A stretch of 64,000 bases of DNA. It comes from an uncultured Acetatifactor sp. Its GTDB lineage: Bacteria > Bacillota > Clostridia > Lachnospirales > Lachnospiraceae. Under the pieces are notes generated by a model. It worked only from the letters and a program-made list of their open reading frames with translations, made no database searches and had not been told where the DNA came from. The position numbers and the translations under genes are program-made. Of the stretch, positions 1 through 7,830 are shown piece after piece. Location of the stretch: assembly GCA_949840885.1 (NCBI GenBank), contig CATKYJ010000006.1, forward strand, positions 1 through 64,000. The letters are read 5' to 3'. Every line of letters starts with the position of its first letter. Positions within the stretch are counted from its first letter, which is position 1.

Positions 1-1
1 C

Positions 2-562
2 TGGGATAAATACTGCAAGCCCGGAGACCTGGTAGACGAAGGGGTATATGACTACTTTCTGGATGTTTTGCCTCCCCGGAGCATGGAGAGGGGCTATCTC
101 CAGGTAGGGGAGCCGCACAGCCACCAGGTGAATGCAGCCACCGGAAAGGTGCAGGCTACATACGCGACATTCCAGAAGGTGAGGAAAGGCGTCTGGATGT
201 ACCTGGGGAATTGCTTTGCTGGTTATACATGGGAGGCGGAATTGCACTTTGATAGGATCAGCGATTTCCTTAAAAAGACATACCGCATAAGAGGGGCAAT
301 CCAGGATGGCAGGCCACATATTTTCTGCAAAGATGGATTCAAAATGTCCGTCCAGGCCGGGGCAACATGGTACTGCCTGCCGAGAAAAAGCCTGGAATCC
401 GGAGAATATGAGGCGGTGGAGGTCGGCAGTCTGAACAGAGAGGAGGAGCTGCTCATGCCGTATGCCGAGGATGCCAAAAAGCCGACAAAGACGGTATATA
501 ATTATGTGCCGGTGGAGGTCGTGGATGCCGTCATCCAGAAACACGGAGGGCTTTATGGATAA
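2..562 (+). CDS. Mobile-element hypothetical protein, 5' end outside window
   Basis: The frame is open from the first base of the window, so this is the C-terminal part (about 186 residues) of a longer protein. I recognise no catalytic motif. A conserved-looking stretch LPPRSMERGYLQVGEPHSH lies near the window start, followed by a mixed alpha/beta segment with scattered aromatic residues. It ends eight bases inside the next gene, whose ribosome binding site (GGAGGG, 545-550) lies within this coding sequence, so the two are probably translated in tandem. The context (SSB, ParB-like, methylase) marks it as an element gene of unknown function. Confidence 0.7.
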   Translation, partial: WDKYCKPGDLVDEGVYDYFLDVLPPRSMERGYLQVGEPHSHQVNAATGKVQATYATFQKVRKGVWMYLGNCFAGYTWEAELHFDRISDFLKKTYRIRGAIQDGRPHIFCKDGFKMSVQAGATWYCLPRKSLESGEYEAVEVGSLNREEELLMPYAEDAKKPTKTVYNYVPVEVVDAVIQKHGGLYG

Positions 563-1079
563 GGTCTTGAATTATCCGGGCGCGAAATGGGGCCTAGCAA
601 AGAAATTCATACAGTACATACCAAAGCATCACTCGTACCTGGAGCCGTATTTTGGCTCCGGTGCGGTGTTTTTCAGAAAGGAGCCTAGTAGGATAGAGAC
701 CATAAATGACCTGGATGGAAATGTCACGAATCTGTTTGACTGCATCCGCACAGAACCGGAACGCCTGCGGCAGGTCCAGATAGAGAACCGGCCGGCGCTG
801 GAGGTCATGGAACGATTCGACAGTGGGAACGTGTTCATGTACCTGGATCCGCCATATGTCCTTGATACAAGGACTAGAAAGCAATATCTGTATGAAATGA
901 CGGATGCAGACCACGAGAATCTCCTGGAATTCGTGCTATCCAGTAAGGCAAAGATAATGATAAGCGGATACGAGAACGGCCTATACCAGAAGTACCTTGC
1001 GGGGTGGAAAAAGGTGAGCTTTTCTGCAAAGTCCGCTTATGGAGCCAAAAGGACAGAGGTAATCTGGATGAATTACTAG
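555..1079 (+). CDS. DNA adenine methylase (Dam/D12 class), internally shortened
   Basis: This 174-residue protein has the N6-adenine methyltransferase signatures: YPGAKW (SAM-binding, residues 7-12), EPYFGSGAV (motif I) and the catalytic DPPY (motif IV), and it ends with the family-typical sequence EVIWMNY. Family members are usually about 260-280 residues. Here the segment after TEPERL runs directly into RQVQIENRPALEV, which in full-length relatives lies about 75-80 residues further on. The missing part corresponds to the target-recognition region, so the protein may bind SAM but not methylate DNA specifically. The start is ATG 555 with GGAGGG upstream; an upstream in-frame extension lacks a ribosome binding site. 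Either a decaying gene or a shortened variant. Confidence 0.85.
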   Translation: MDKVLNYPGAKWGLAKKFIQYIPKHHSYLEPYFGSGAVFFRKEPSRIETINDLDGNVTNLFDCIRTEPERLRQVQIENRPALEVMERFDSGNVFMYLDPPYVLDTRTRKQYLYEMTDADHENLLEFVLSSKAKIMISGYENGLYQKYLAGWKKVSFSAKSAYGAKRTEVIWMNY

Positions 1080-1120
1080 ATGCCACAGGAGCAAATAAAT
1101 CTATTTGAAGGAGGAATAAA

Positions 1121-1519
1121 GTGAACTGTATTTACAAGAATGAGTGTCCGAGTTATAGCGGCTGGTGCGAGGGGCCAAGGCAAGATTTCTCCAAATGCGT
1201 CCAGTTTTTGGTGACAGCATATGAGGAAGAAAAGAAAAAGGCTGGAAAAAGTGAGACATTGGAATCGAGGTCAGTGAGCTATTTCTATGTTATTGAGGCC
1301 GATAGGGACGGAGTCCGTAAACTTGTCAGCAGGGATTTCCCCAGAGTATTCCAATACACGGTCAAAATTAGCAAGGCCAGGAGATTCCAGACCGAGGAGA
1401 AAGCGAAAGAGTTCATAAACGGATTCAATGATATCGGAAAGTATCTGATAATCAACCCAGTCATCAGGAAAGTGTGCAGGAGGTTCAGCATCCTCCGGGA
1501 AGGAGAAAGGAATGAATAA
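1121..1519 (+). CDS. Hypothetical element protein with N-terminal cysteine cluster
   Basis: A 132-residue protein with a GTG start preceded by GAAGGAGG. The first 27 residues hold four cysteines (C3, C9, C16, C27), a spacing that could bind a metal ion. The rest has no motif I recognise. The last bases overlap the ssb start, so expression is probably coupled to the single-strand binding protein. Small cysteine-containing proteins of this kind recur along this operon, but none can be given a function from sequence alone. Confidence 0.7.
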   Translation: MNCIYKNECPSYSGWCEGPRQDFSKCVQFLVTAYEEEKKKAGKSETLESRSVSYFYVIEADRDGVRKLVSRDFPRVFQYTVKISKARRFQTEEKAKEFINGFNDIGKYLIINPVIRKVCRRFSILREGERNE

Positions 1520-1946
1520 AGTGATTTTGATGGGGCGTCTCACGCGAGACCCGGAGGTAAGGTACTCGCAGAGCGAGAGCAGTATGGCGATTGCCAGATA
1601 CTCGCTGGCGGTAGACCGTAGGACTAGGAGGGACAGTGAGCAGTCAGCCGATTTCATCCCCTGCGTGGCGTTTGGAAAGGCCGGGGAATGGGCGGAGAAG
1701 TGGCTCCGGAAAGGAATCAAGATTGCCATTACCGGGCGCATTCAGACTGGCAGCTATATTGACAGGGAGACCGGAAAGAAGGTCTACACTACGGAGGTCA
1801 TCGTTGAAGAACAGGAATTTGCGGAGAGCAAAGCTGCCGGAGGCGGGAATGACCAGGGGCAGTCCAGACAGCAGCCAACGCAGGATTCTGGGGATGGCTT
1901 TATGAATATTCCGGACAGCATAGATGATGAATTACCATTCAACTAA
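1512..1946 (+). CDS. ssb: Single-stranded DNA-binding protein
   Basis: A 144-residue SSB. Residues 1-105 form the OB fold (MNKVILMGRLTRDPEVRY start, FIPCVAFGKAGEWAEKWLRKG core). A disordered Gln/Gly-rich linker follows, then the acidic tip DDELPFN that recruits replication and repair proteins. It binds and protects single-stranded DNA during replication or transfer of the element. The chromosome should carry its own ssb, so this is probably the element copy. ATG 1512 has GGAAGGAG upstream and overlaps the preceding gene by eight bases. Confidence 0.95.
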   Translation: MNKVILMGRLTRDPEVRYSQSESSMAIARYSLAVDRRTRRDSEQSADFIPCVAFGKAGEWAEKWLRKGIKIAITGRIQTGSYIDRETGKKVYTTEVIVEEQEFAESKAAGGGNDQGQSRQQPTQDSGDGFMNIPDSIDDELPFN

Positions 1947-1967
1947 AAAGGCATAGGAGGGAAAATC

Positions 1968-3344
1968 ATGGAACAGGGCAACATTGTCAACATAAAGGCG
2001 GAGAGCATAATGGCGCATCCGGACAATCCAAGGAAGGATTTAGGCGATTTGTCGGAACTGGTGGAGTCAATCAAGATTCATGGAATCATGCAGAACCTTA
2101 CAGTGATTCCGCTGGCGGATGTAGACCCGGACGCTGCTATAGGGCAGGAGGAAAAATATGTCACCCTCATAGGGCATCGCCGGTATGCTGCAGGTTCCCA
2201 GGCAGGGGTGACGGAGTTCCCTTGCAAGATAGCAAGGGGGCTTTCGGAGCGTGAGCAGATGTCAATCATGCTGGAGGAGAATATGCAGAGGGCAGATCTC
2301 ACGATCTGGGAACAGGCAAATGGTTTCCAGATGATGCTTGACCTGGGGGAGACGGAGGAGGGCATCGCGGAAAAGACCGGATTCTCCAAAACTACGGTCC
2401 GGCACCGGCTGAATATCGCAAAGCTGAATCAGGATGTTTTGAGGAAAAAGGAAAAGGATGAAGCTTTCCAGCTGTCTCTGACAGACCTTTATGCACTGGA
2501 GCAGATCGAGGACATCAAGATTAGGGATAAGATTCTGAAAGAGGCATCTAATTCCAGGGATTTAGTCTGGAAAGCGAAGAATGCCGCAGAGGAAATCCAC
2601 CGGGACAAGGTGGCGGCGAAGATTATTGAGATGCTGGAGGCGGCAGGAATCGGCGCGGCCCCGAAAGAATATGAGAAGGACCAGTATTCCGGGAAGTGGG
2701 AAACCGTGGAGTGGATTAGCACTGAAAAAGCTGCTCCCAAGAAAATCAGCAAAAAGAAGTTCGAAGGATGCTTCTTCCATAAGTCGTACCGGTCAGTAAA
2801 CGTAATCCGGAAAAAGGATAAAAAAGAGCCGATGACCGAGGCAGAACGCATCCAGAAAGAGAAAGAGCAGAACAAGAAAACCATCAAAGCGATTGCAAAG
2901 GAGATGACGGCCCAGAGAAAAAGTTTCATCCGCAATGCCATAGCTGGGAAGATTGAGCCGCTGAAGGATACGGAGGATGCTATCAAGGGACTCTGGAGCG
3001 TGATTGTGGATGCCTGCGGATATATGAATAAGACCACGCTTATGGCGTTCTTGTCAGATGCTAAAGACTGGTGGAGCATGTCGGACGAGGAAAAGGAAAA
3101 ATGCCGCGATAAATTCCAGAAATTGAGCATGGAGCATCAGCTGATGATTGGCGCTTTCTGCGCTACCGATGATAAAGATTTTACGGAATGGGATGGAGCG
3201 TATAAGAAAGAAGCTGGGGAGCTTATCACGCACTTTACGGAAATCCTGGAGAAGTATGGATTTTCCTATGCGGAGGAGGAACAAAACAAGGTGATGGAGG
3301 GTTCTCATGAGTGCTATTTCAAGAAGGAGGAACCGAAGGGATGA
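1968..3344 (+). CDS. ParB/Spo0J-like DNA-binding protein
   Basis: A 458-residue protein with a ParB N-terminal domain: HPDNPRKDLGDL followed by IKIHGIMQNLTVIP, then GHRRYAAG and the ENMQRADLTIWEQANGF segment, which is the arginine/ENxQR region. A helix-turn-helix follows at roughly residues 130-155 (EKTGFSKTTVRHRLNIAKL). The C-terminal 250 residues are Lys/Glu-rich and not recognisable. ParB proteins bind DNA and may hydrolyse CTP. No parA lies in view, so a partition role is uncertain, and a regulatory or replication-linked role in the element is equally likely. RBS AGGAGGG upstream. Confidence 0.85.
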   Translation: MEQGNIVNIKAESIMAHPDNPRKDLGDLSELVESIKIHGIMQNLTVIPLADVDPDAAIGQEEKYVTLIGHRRYAAGSQAGVTEFPCKIARGLSEREQMSIMLEENMQRADLTIWEQANGFQMMLDLGETEEGIAEKTGFSKTTVRHRLNIAKLNQDVLRKKEKDEAFQLSLTDLYALEQIEDIKIRDKILKEASNSRDLVWKAKNAAEEIHRDKVAAKIIEMLEAAGIGAAPKEYEKDQYSGKWETVEWISTEKAAPKKISKKKFEGCFFHKSYRSVNVIRKKDKKEPMTEAERIQKEKEQNKKTIKAIAKEMTAQRKSFIRNAIAGKIEPLKDTEDAIKGLWSVIVDACGYMNKTTLMAFLSDAKDWWSMSDEEKEKCRDKFQKLSMEHQLMIGAFCATDDKDFTEWDGAYKKEAGELITHFTEILEKYGFSYAEEEQNKVMEGSHECYFKKEEPKG

Positions 3345-3586
3345 ATCGAACGGAAATGACTGCTGAAAAGCTATGTAATCTCCTGCAAAAAATAGTAGAT
3401 GCCGGATATGGCGATATGCCGGTCAGAATCCGGGGAAATACCCTGCACGATGATGAAATCAAATTTTTCTTTGCAGGGGATAGGCACATAGAGATTGATG
3501 GGATTCTGTATAACCATCCGCAATATGAGAAAATCGCGAAGTTTAAGGAGGATGTGAAAAAGGCATGGGAAGAACTGATGGAATGA
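3341..3586 (+). CDS. Small hypothetical element protein
   Basis: An 81-residue protein starting at ATG 3341, overlapping the stop of the ParB-like gene (ATGA). GAAGGAGG lies about ten bases upstream; a longer in-frame reading begins inside the previous gene without a ribosome binding site. The sequence MTAEKLCNLLQKIVDAGYGDMPVRI followed by HIEIDGILYNHP suggests a small alpha/beta fold. Function unknown. Confidence 0.7.
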   Translation: MNRTEMTAEKLCNLLQKIVDAGYGDMPVRIRGNTLHDDEIKFFFAGDRHIEIDGILYNHPQYEKIAKFKEDVKKAWEELME

Positions 3587-3837
3587 AAAAGATTTTTACG
3601 ATGCCGCCTGGAAAGGCGGAGTATGAGTATGCCGTGGAGTGCCGGTTCTGCCATGAGAAATACAGAATTGACATGAACAGCGACTTGTATTATCGGCTGG
3701 ACAGATTCCTGGAGGGGGAGGGCCATGCGGAGGAAATGCTGCATGACCTCCCTCCCGGAATCCGGGAAATGTTCATCAGTGGAATGTGCCCGGAGTGCTG
3801 GAAAAGGACATTTGGCAGAGAGGAGGATGCGGAATGA
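3583..3837 (+). CDS. Small zinc-ribbon-like protein
   Basis: An 84-residue protein whose ATG at 3583 overlaps the preceding stop codon (ATGA). It carries two CxxC pairs, CRFC near residue 21 and CPEC near residue 70, consistent with one bound zinc. The segment between them is helical and acidic. Such proteins can bind nucleic acid or protein, but nothing here fixes the role. It is translationally coupled to both neighbours. Confidence 0.65.
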   Translation: MKKIFTMPPGKAEYEYAVECRFCHEKYRIDMNSDLYYRLDRFLEGEGHAEEMLHDLPPGIREMFISGMCPECWKRTFGREEDAE

Positions 3838-4259
3838 GGAAAAGATACTGTAAGGGCAGATATTATAAAGCTGGAGCCTACCATGATTTCAGCTTTGGGA
3901 AGTTCCATCAGTGGGGCAGCAACTATGAGGAATTTGAGGATGGAGTTGGCAACTATTCTGTGGCTATCGTGGAGCTGCCGGACGGGACCATCGTCATGCC
4001 GGTGGCGGATGACATATGTTTTATTGAGACAGAGGAGATGAATAAGCTCATAGAGGAGTGTGCCTGCAATACGGATACCGTATTCTCTATGGAATGGGCC
4101 AGGGATACGCTCAACCGGTATAGAGACCATGTGTGCGTGACGATGTTGGGGCAGACCAGAGCAGAGGAATCGAAAACGATGTACGCTCTTTTTAATGCTT
4201 TGAAGATGGGAGAAAGCGCCCTGGAAAAGCTGATGAAGCAGAGGGAGGGAGAGAAATGA
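3834..4259 (+). CDS. Hypothetical element protein
   Basis: A 141-residue protein starting at ATG 3834 (ATGA overlap with the upstream gene, AGGAGG eight bases before). It has a compact beta-rich first half (AYHDFSFGKFHQWG, AIVELPDGTIVMP) and a helical second half. The last part (EESKTMYALFNALKMGESALEKLMKQ) may form an amphipathic helix. No known motif; described from context only as part of the element operon. Confidence 0.65.
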   Translation: MRKRYCKGRYYKAGAYHDFSFGKFHQWGSNYEEFEDGVGNYSVAIVELPDGTIVMPVADDICFIETEEMNKLIEECACNTDTVFSMEWARDTLNRYRDHVCVTMLGQTRAEESKTMYALFNALKMGESALEKLMKQREGEK

Positions 4260-4405
4260 AAAAGGTATGTCCAGAGTGCCAGAGGGTATTCATAACCGAA
4301 CTGACGGACAAGGTATATTGCTCCAGGAAATGTTCTGTGAAAATGAGAAAACGCGGAAGGAGGAAACGCAATGTTGAAATTGCCTATAAAGAAAAAATGG
4401 CTTGA
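4256..4405 (+). CDS. 49-residue basic zinc-ribbon protein
   Basis: A short ORF that begins with an ATGA overlap at 4256 and ends 35 bases inside the next gene. It encodes MKKVCPECQRVF, then YCSRKCSVK, then a run of Arg/Lys (KMRKRGRRKR). The CxxC...CxxxC pattern is a minimal zinc ribbon and the basic tail suggests nucleic-acid binding. The preceding AGGGAGGGAG is a good ribosome binding site. Its length is below common gene-calling cut-offs. Function unknown. Confidence 0.6.
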   Translation: MKKVCPECQRVFITELTDKVYCSRKCSVKMRKRGRRKRNVEIAYKEKMA

Positions 4406-4721
4406 TATGATACTTGCCGGGGAGAAAGGGGATGAATACCGGCAGATAAAGCCCTATTGGACGGTCCGGATTATTCACTGGCTGGGATTTCCAGATAGTG
4501 AGACAGAAGCCGTCCTAGAACTTTTGCGCAAGCAAGAGACACTGACGGCAAAGCCTGTCACTCTGCAGAATGGGTATGGAGCCAATGCTCCGGAGGTGGA
4601 AGTCATGTGTACGCTCTCTATCGGAACCGGAAAGGAGGAATGGGGCGCGTCTCCAGGCAAGGAGTATTTCCGGTTCCACATCAAGAAGATTGGTAAGCTG
4701 ACAGGAGATGATGTGGCATGA
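4371..4721 (+). CDS. ASCH-domain protein
   Basis: A 116-residue protein opening with LKLPIKKKWLDMILAGEKGDEYRQIKPYW, a typical ASCH-domain start in which the Lys and the GEKxxEYR motif lie in the putative RNA-binding cleft. ASCH proteins are small beta-barrels related to PUA domains and are common in phages and integrative elements. The C-terminal half includes FRFHIKKIGKL. Start ATG 4371 has AGGAGG upstream. A role in RNA binding or modified-nucleotide handling is inference from the family. Confidence 0.8.
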   Translation: MLKLPIKKKWLDMILAGEKGDEYRQIKPYWTVRIIHWLGFPDSETEAVLELLRKQETLTAKPVTLQNGYGANAPEVEVMCTLSIGTGKEEWGASPGKEYFRFHIKKIGKLTGDDVA

Positions 4722-6070
4722 GAGGACAAATGAGCTTTCTTGAAGAGCCGTTCATAAAAGATGCAGACTGCACAAAGGACACTCCAGTTGTCAGGGGAAA
4801 GCCAGACACGCCTATTTACGGCCAGGGCACCAGAATAAGGCCATATGTTCCGGGCAGGGAAGATTCGGAACATTTTAAGCGGATATACCTAGAGGAGTTG
4901 CTGCCGTTAGAAGAATACGACCTGGTAGCGGTCCTCTTGTCTGGGGGGAAAGACAGTATCGCTTGCTATTACAAATTGCTGGAGCTGGGAGTGCCAAAGC
5001 AGAAAATAGAGTTTTGGCACCATGATATTGATGGAGGGCATCCGTGCAGGCGCATGGACTGGAGATGCACCCATAATTACGTCCGGTCATTCGCAGAAGC
5101 GGAAGGGGTGCAGCTGCGGTTGTCGTGGAGGGTAAACGGCTTTTTCGGAGAACTGTACAGAGTAGGCGCCAGTGAGCCAGTGGAATGGCTGGAGCCGGAG
5201 ACCGGGGAGGTGATACGCTGCAAGCTGTCGCAGAACTATATCAAATGCCAGGAAATCAAAGAAAAGGCAACAGAGGATATGGAGGGGGAACTGAAAAAGC
5301 TGGGGTACAGAATGAAGTTCCCTGCAAAAACTGGTGATTTGAGCCGCCGGTGGTGTAGCGCATATCTGAAAATCATGGTTGCCGATACTGTGATGTCCAA
5401 TCTATCAAGGCTGAAACAGCTGGAGGAGCTGGGAGGCAAACGCCACATGTTCCCGGCAAAGGGAGGCACTCACCAGGGGAGATGGTGTAGCGGAAATTTG
5501 AAAGCTGCTGTCCAGGACAGCGTGACGTCAAACCTGGGGAAGACCAGGGCAAACGTGAAAGTCTTGGTGGTATCCGGGGAAAGGCGCGGGGAATCTTCCG
5601 GAAGGGCGAAGTATAACGAGATGGAGATACACCGAACCAATGCGGAAGCAAAAGCCCACAGATTAGTCCATCAGTGGAGACCAGTTATTGACTATTCAGA
5701 GAAAGATGTCTGGGAATTGCTAAAGAGGCACAATGTAACCCCCCACCCTTGCTATCGCGCAGGGTGGAACCGGTGCAGCTGTGCGATGTGCATTTTCTCC
5801 ACCCCTAAATTGTTTGCAGGCATACGGGAATTATATCCGGAAGATTATGCGCTGTTAAAACAGGACGAGAGGATTTTGGGCTTTACCTTGGACAACAAGT
5901 GTGATCTGGATACATTCGTAGGAGAGGCGGAATCCTGCGTGTATCACGGAGATTTGGCAGCTATACATAGCCTGGTGACTGGGGAATTTACGGTTGATGA
6001 TGTGTATGAAAAAGGCGAGTGGAGATACCCTGCGGGGGCGTTTCACGGAGCGGAAGGAGGTCCATGCTGA
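4718..6070 (+). CDS. PAPS reductase/ATP-pyrophosphatase family protein
   Basis: A 450-residue protein of the adenine-nucleotide alpha-hydrolase superfamily. The PP-loop is LLSGGKDSIACYY (about residues 73-85), followed by FWHHDIDGG. Near the end it has NPHPCYRAGW-like HPCYRAGWNRCSCAMCIF, a cysteine cluster that may hold a metal or iron-sulfur cluster. Two similar segments, FPAKTGDLSRRWCSAYLK and FPAKGGTHQGRWCSGNLK, lie about 45 residues apart, an internal duplication around an RWCS motif. Related proteins in phages and islands are annotated as phosphoadenosine phosphosulfate reductases and resemble DndC, but sulfate reduction is unlikely for an element; thiolation or nucleotide modification is possible. 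It overlaps its upstream neighbour by four bases. Confidence 0.8.
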   Translation: MRGQMSFLEEPFIKDADCTKDTPVVRGKPDTPIYGQGTRIRPYVPGREDSEHFKRIYLEELLPLEEYDLVAVLLSGGKDSIACYYKLLELGVPKQKIEFWHHDIDGGHPCRRMDWRCTHNYVRSFAEAEGVQLRLSWRVNGFFGELYRVGASEPVEWLEPETGEVIRCKLSQNYIKCQEIKEKATEDMEGELKKLGYRMKFPAKTGDLSRRWCSAYLKIMVADTVMSNLSRLKQLEELGGKRHMFPAKGGTHQGRWCSGNLKAAVQDSVTSNLGKTRANVKVLVVSGERRGESSGRAKYNEMEIHRTNAEAKAHRLVHQWRPVIDYSEKDVWELLKRHNVTPHPCYRAGWNRCSCAMCIFSTPKLFAGIRELYPEDYALLKQDERILGFTLDNKCDLDTFVGEAESCVYHGDLAAIHSLVTGEFTVDDVYEKGEWRYPAGAFHGAEGGPC

Positions 6071-6780
6071 TGAATGATAGAAAGATGGTTGATGCAGAAG
6101 AGAAGAAGAGGGAGAAAGCCAGACAGTTACGCTATAAAAAGGCAATTGCTAAGGAGTTCAACCTACAGGACATCAAGGATACACTGTGCGACATTCAGGA
6201 AAATTGTGACGATGTGAAGTATTATTTCGAAAACGATGATGACGACACGCTGCTAAATGCCCTATGCGGAGACGAAGACCAGGAGTTTGAATTTAAGATG
6301 ATGTTCGCTGATCTGTGCGCGGAGTGTGAGCAGATGTGGATGGATTTGGAGGAGGAATGCGTACCAGAATGCTTCGACACTTTCTTTGGGGCAGTCACCG
6401 GCGGGCAGGTGCTGGGATATGACGAATACGTTGGGGACTACTTTGGACTGTATGATAGGTACGATGACAGGGCGGCAAAGGAAGAGGGCAAGAAAAGGAT
6501 GCTACGGATGACGAAGCAGGAGATTTTTGAAGCAGCGTGTATGTGCTTTCGAATTGTACAGGCATACATGGGGCTGATGCGGAGATACGACTGCTTGAAA
6601 GCGGCGTTGGACATCCTCCGGGACGAGAACACAGGATTCCTCCAGATGACAAAGCAGATTGAAGAAGCATATGAGAATGCAGAAGTGAAGTCATGCGGTT
6701 TTACATATCAATGGGACGGGACGGTAAAGGAATTGGACATGCTTCTGAGGAATATGCCACAGGAAGTATGGCTACAGTAG
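6070..6780 (+). CDS. Hypothetical acidic element protein
   Basis: A 236-residue, strongly acidic protein (for example YYFENDDDDTLL) with several cysteines (LCAECEQMWMDLEEECVPEC). ATG 6070 follows AGGAGG by nine bases and overlaps the previous stop by one base; ATG 6064 is an in-frame alternative that is too close to the ribosome binding site. No recognised domain. The second half (RMTKQEIFEAACMCFRIVQAYMGLMRRY) looks helical. Unknown function within the element operon. Confidence 0.65.
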   Translation: MNDRKMVDAEEKKREKARQLRYKKAIAKEFNLQDIKDTLCDIQENCDDVKYYFENDDDDTLLNALCGDEDQEFEFKMMFADLCAECEQMWMDLEEECVPECFDTFFGAVTGGQVLGYDEYVGDYFGLYDRYDDRAAKEEGKKRMLRMTKQEIFEAACMCFRIVQAYMGLMRRYDCLKAALDILRDENTGFLQMTKQIEEAYENAEVKSCGFTYQWDGTVKELDMLLRNMPQEVWLQ

Positions 6781-6792
6781 AGGAGGGATGAA

Positions 6793-7314
6793 ATGAGGAT
6801 ACCGATGCCGTGTAGGCTGGGTTGGACGGCTGAATGTGAAGGCGAGGCGCTCCCGCTTAGCGGGGTGTCATGGTTCAAATGGTCCTGGGGCATGGAATAT
6901 ACATATTATTTTTCTGTTAAAGATAAATGGGGACGCAAGACAAAAATGTATTCATCGTTTAGCACAGAGCAGCCATTTGAGATTATAATACCGGATTCTC
7001 TTCTTGTAGATGGACCAATCAAAGAACACGGTTATCCTTTAAAAGGGAGGGGATATGCTTTTGGATTAGATTATCTGGATGGGAATACATACATTGACTT
7101 GATTATGACAAGTGATTATTGGGCACATATAAGAGTTCAATGTGACGAAAATCTGGAATATGTGTCGGATGGAATGATAATCTTTCCGCCCAGTTGGGAC
7201 ACGGAAGAAAAACAGGAAAGCGCTGTGCTAAAAACATACAGGTCTGTCTTGAATAAGGGAAAGCATATAGAAAAGCCAACGGAGAAACAACTGTCGATAT
7301 TTGACTTCTTGTGA
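6793..7314 (+). CDS. Hypothetical element protein
   Basis: A 173-residue protein preceded by GAGGAGGG. It is rich in aromatic residues and beta-strand-like segments (WGMEYTYYFSVKDKWG, YAFGLDYLDGNTYIDLIM) and ends in KQLSIFDFL. No known family recognised. Its base composition is visibly more AT-rich than that of its neighbours, which suggests a separate origin inside the element. Confidence 0.6.
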   Translation: MRIPMPCRLGWTAECEGEALPLSGVSWFKWSWGMEYTYYFSVKDKWGRKTKMYSSFSTEQPFEIIIPDSLLVDGPIKEHGYPLKGRGYAFGLDYLDGNTYIDLIMTSDYWAHIRVQCDENLEYVSDGMIIFPPSWDTEEKQESAVLKTYRSVLNKGKHIEKPTEKQLSIFDFL

Positions 7315-7396
7315 AATTAAATAAGGATCCGTCTCTAGCCAGAGCTTTTCATGGGGAAGAGGGCGGGCTGTGCTGATTAAGGAAGGAGGGGAAAGA

Positions 7397-7591
7397 GTGG
7401 TTCCAGAACACGTATTGCAGAAAGCAATAGCCCACAATGCCGTATGCGATAAGCTAAGGGCAGAGGGATATTCCATACAAGGATGCGGAAATGATTTCAG
7501 CAAGTGCTACTTCTCGAAAGGGAAGGCTCCGCATCAGAAAATAGTGGGATACATAGATGCAGAGACGCTGGAGATAGTCTGGTTGGATTGA
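7397..7591 (+). CDS. Small hypothetical element protein
   Basis: A 64-residue protein with a GTG start directly after GGAAGGAGGGG, the reason for choosing this start over an in-frame codon at 7370 that precedes the ribosome binding site. The sequence (VPEHVLQKAIAHNAVCDKLRAEGYS, then GYIDAETLEIVWLD) shows a helix followed by a beta hairpin. No function can be assigned. Confidence 0.55.
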   Translation: MVPEHVLQKAIAHNAVCDKLRAEGYSIQGCGNDFSKCYFSKGKAPHQKIVGYIDAETLEIVWLD

Positions 7592-7604
7592 TTGGAGGTA
7601 TATT

Positions 7605-7829
7605 ATGGCAAAGATAGTGATTGAGGTTCCGGATGACTGCCGGAAGTGTCCATGCTTTATAAAGGCAGCGGCAAATGTTGGGCCAGATGAAAAGACATTC
7701 TACCTATGCAGGGTATTTTCCCGGATACTGGAAATTGGCGTGAATGGTTATGGCAACGTGAAAGAAGTACACAGATGCGCGGAATGTGAAGCAGCGGAAG
7801 TATTTGATAAGCAGGAAAAGGAGGAGTGA
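7605..7829 (+). CDS. Small cysteine-rich element protein
   Basis: A 74-residue protein with GGAGGT before the ATG. It has CRKCPC near residue 12, LCRVF near residue 35 and RCAEC near residue 58, enough ligands for one zinc site. It sits one base from the next gene, whose ribosome binding site lies in its last codons. Function unknown. Confidence 0.65.
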   Translation: MAKIVIEVPDDCRKCPCFIKAAANVGPDEKTFYLCRVFSRILEIGVNGYGNVKEVHRCAECEAAEVFDKQEKEE

Positions 7830-7830
7830 C

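Noticed and set aside
1968..3344. ParB-like gene as part of a parABS partition system
   Set aside because: No parA gene or parS-like site is visible, so only a ParB-family DNA-binding protein is claimed.
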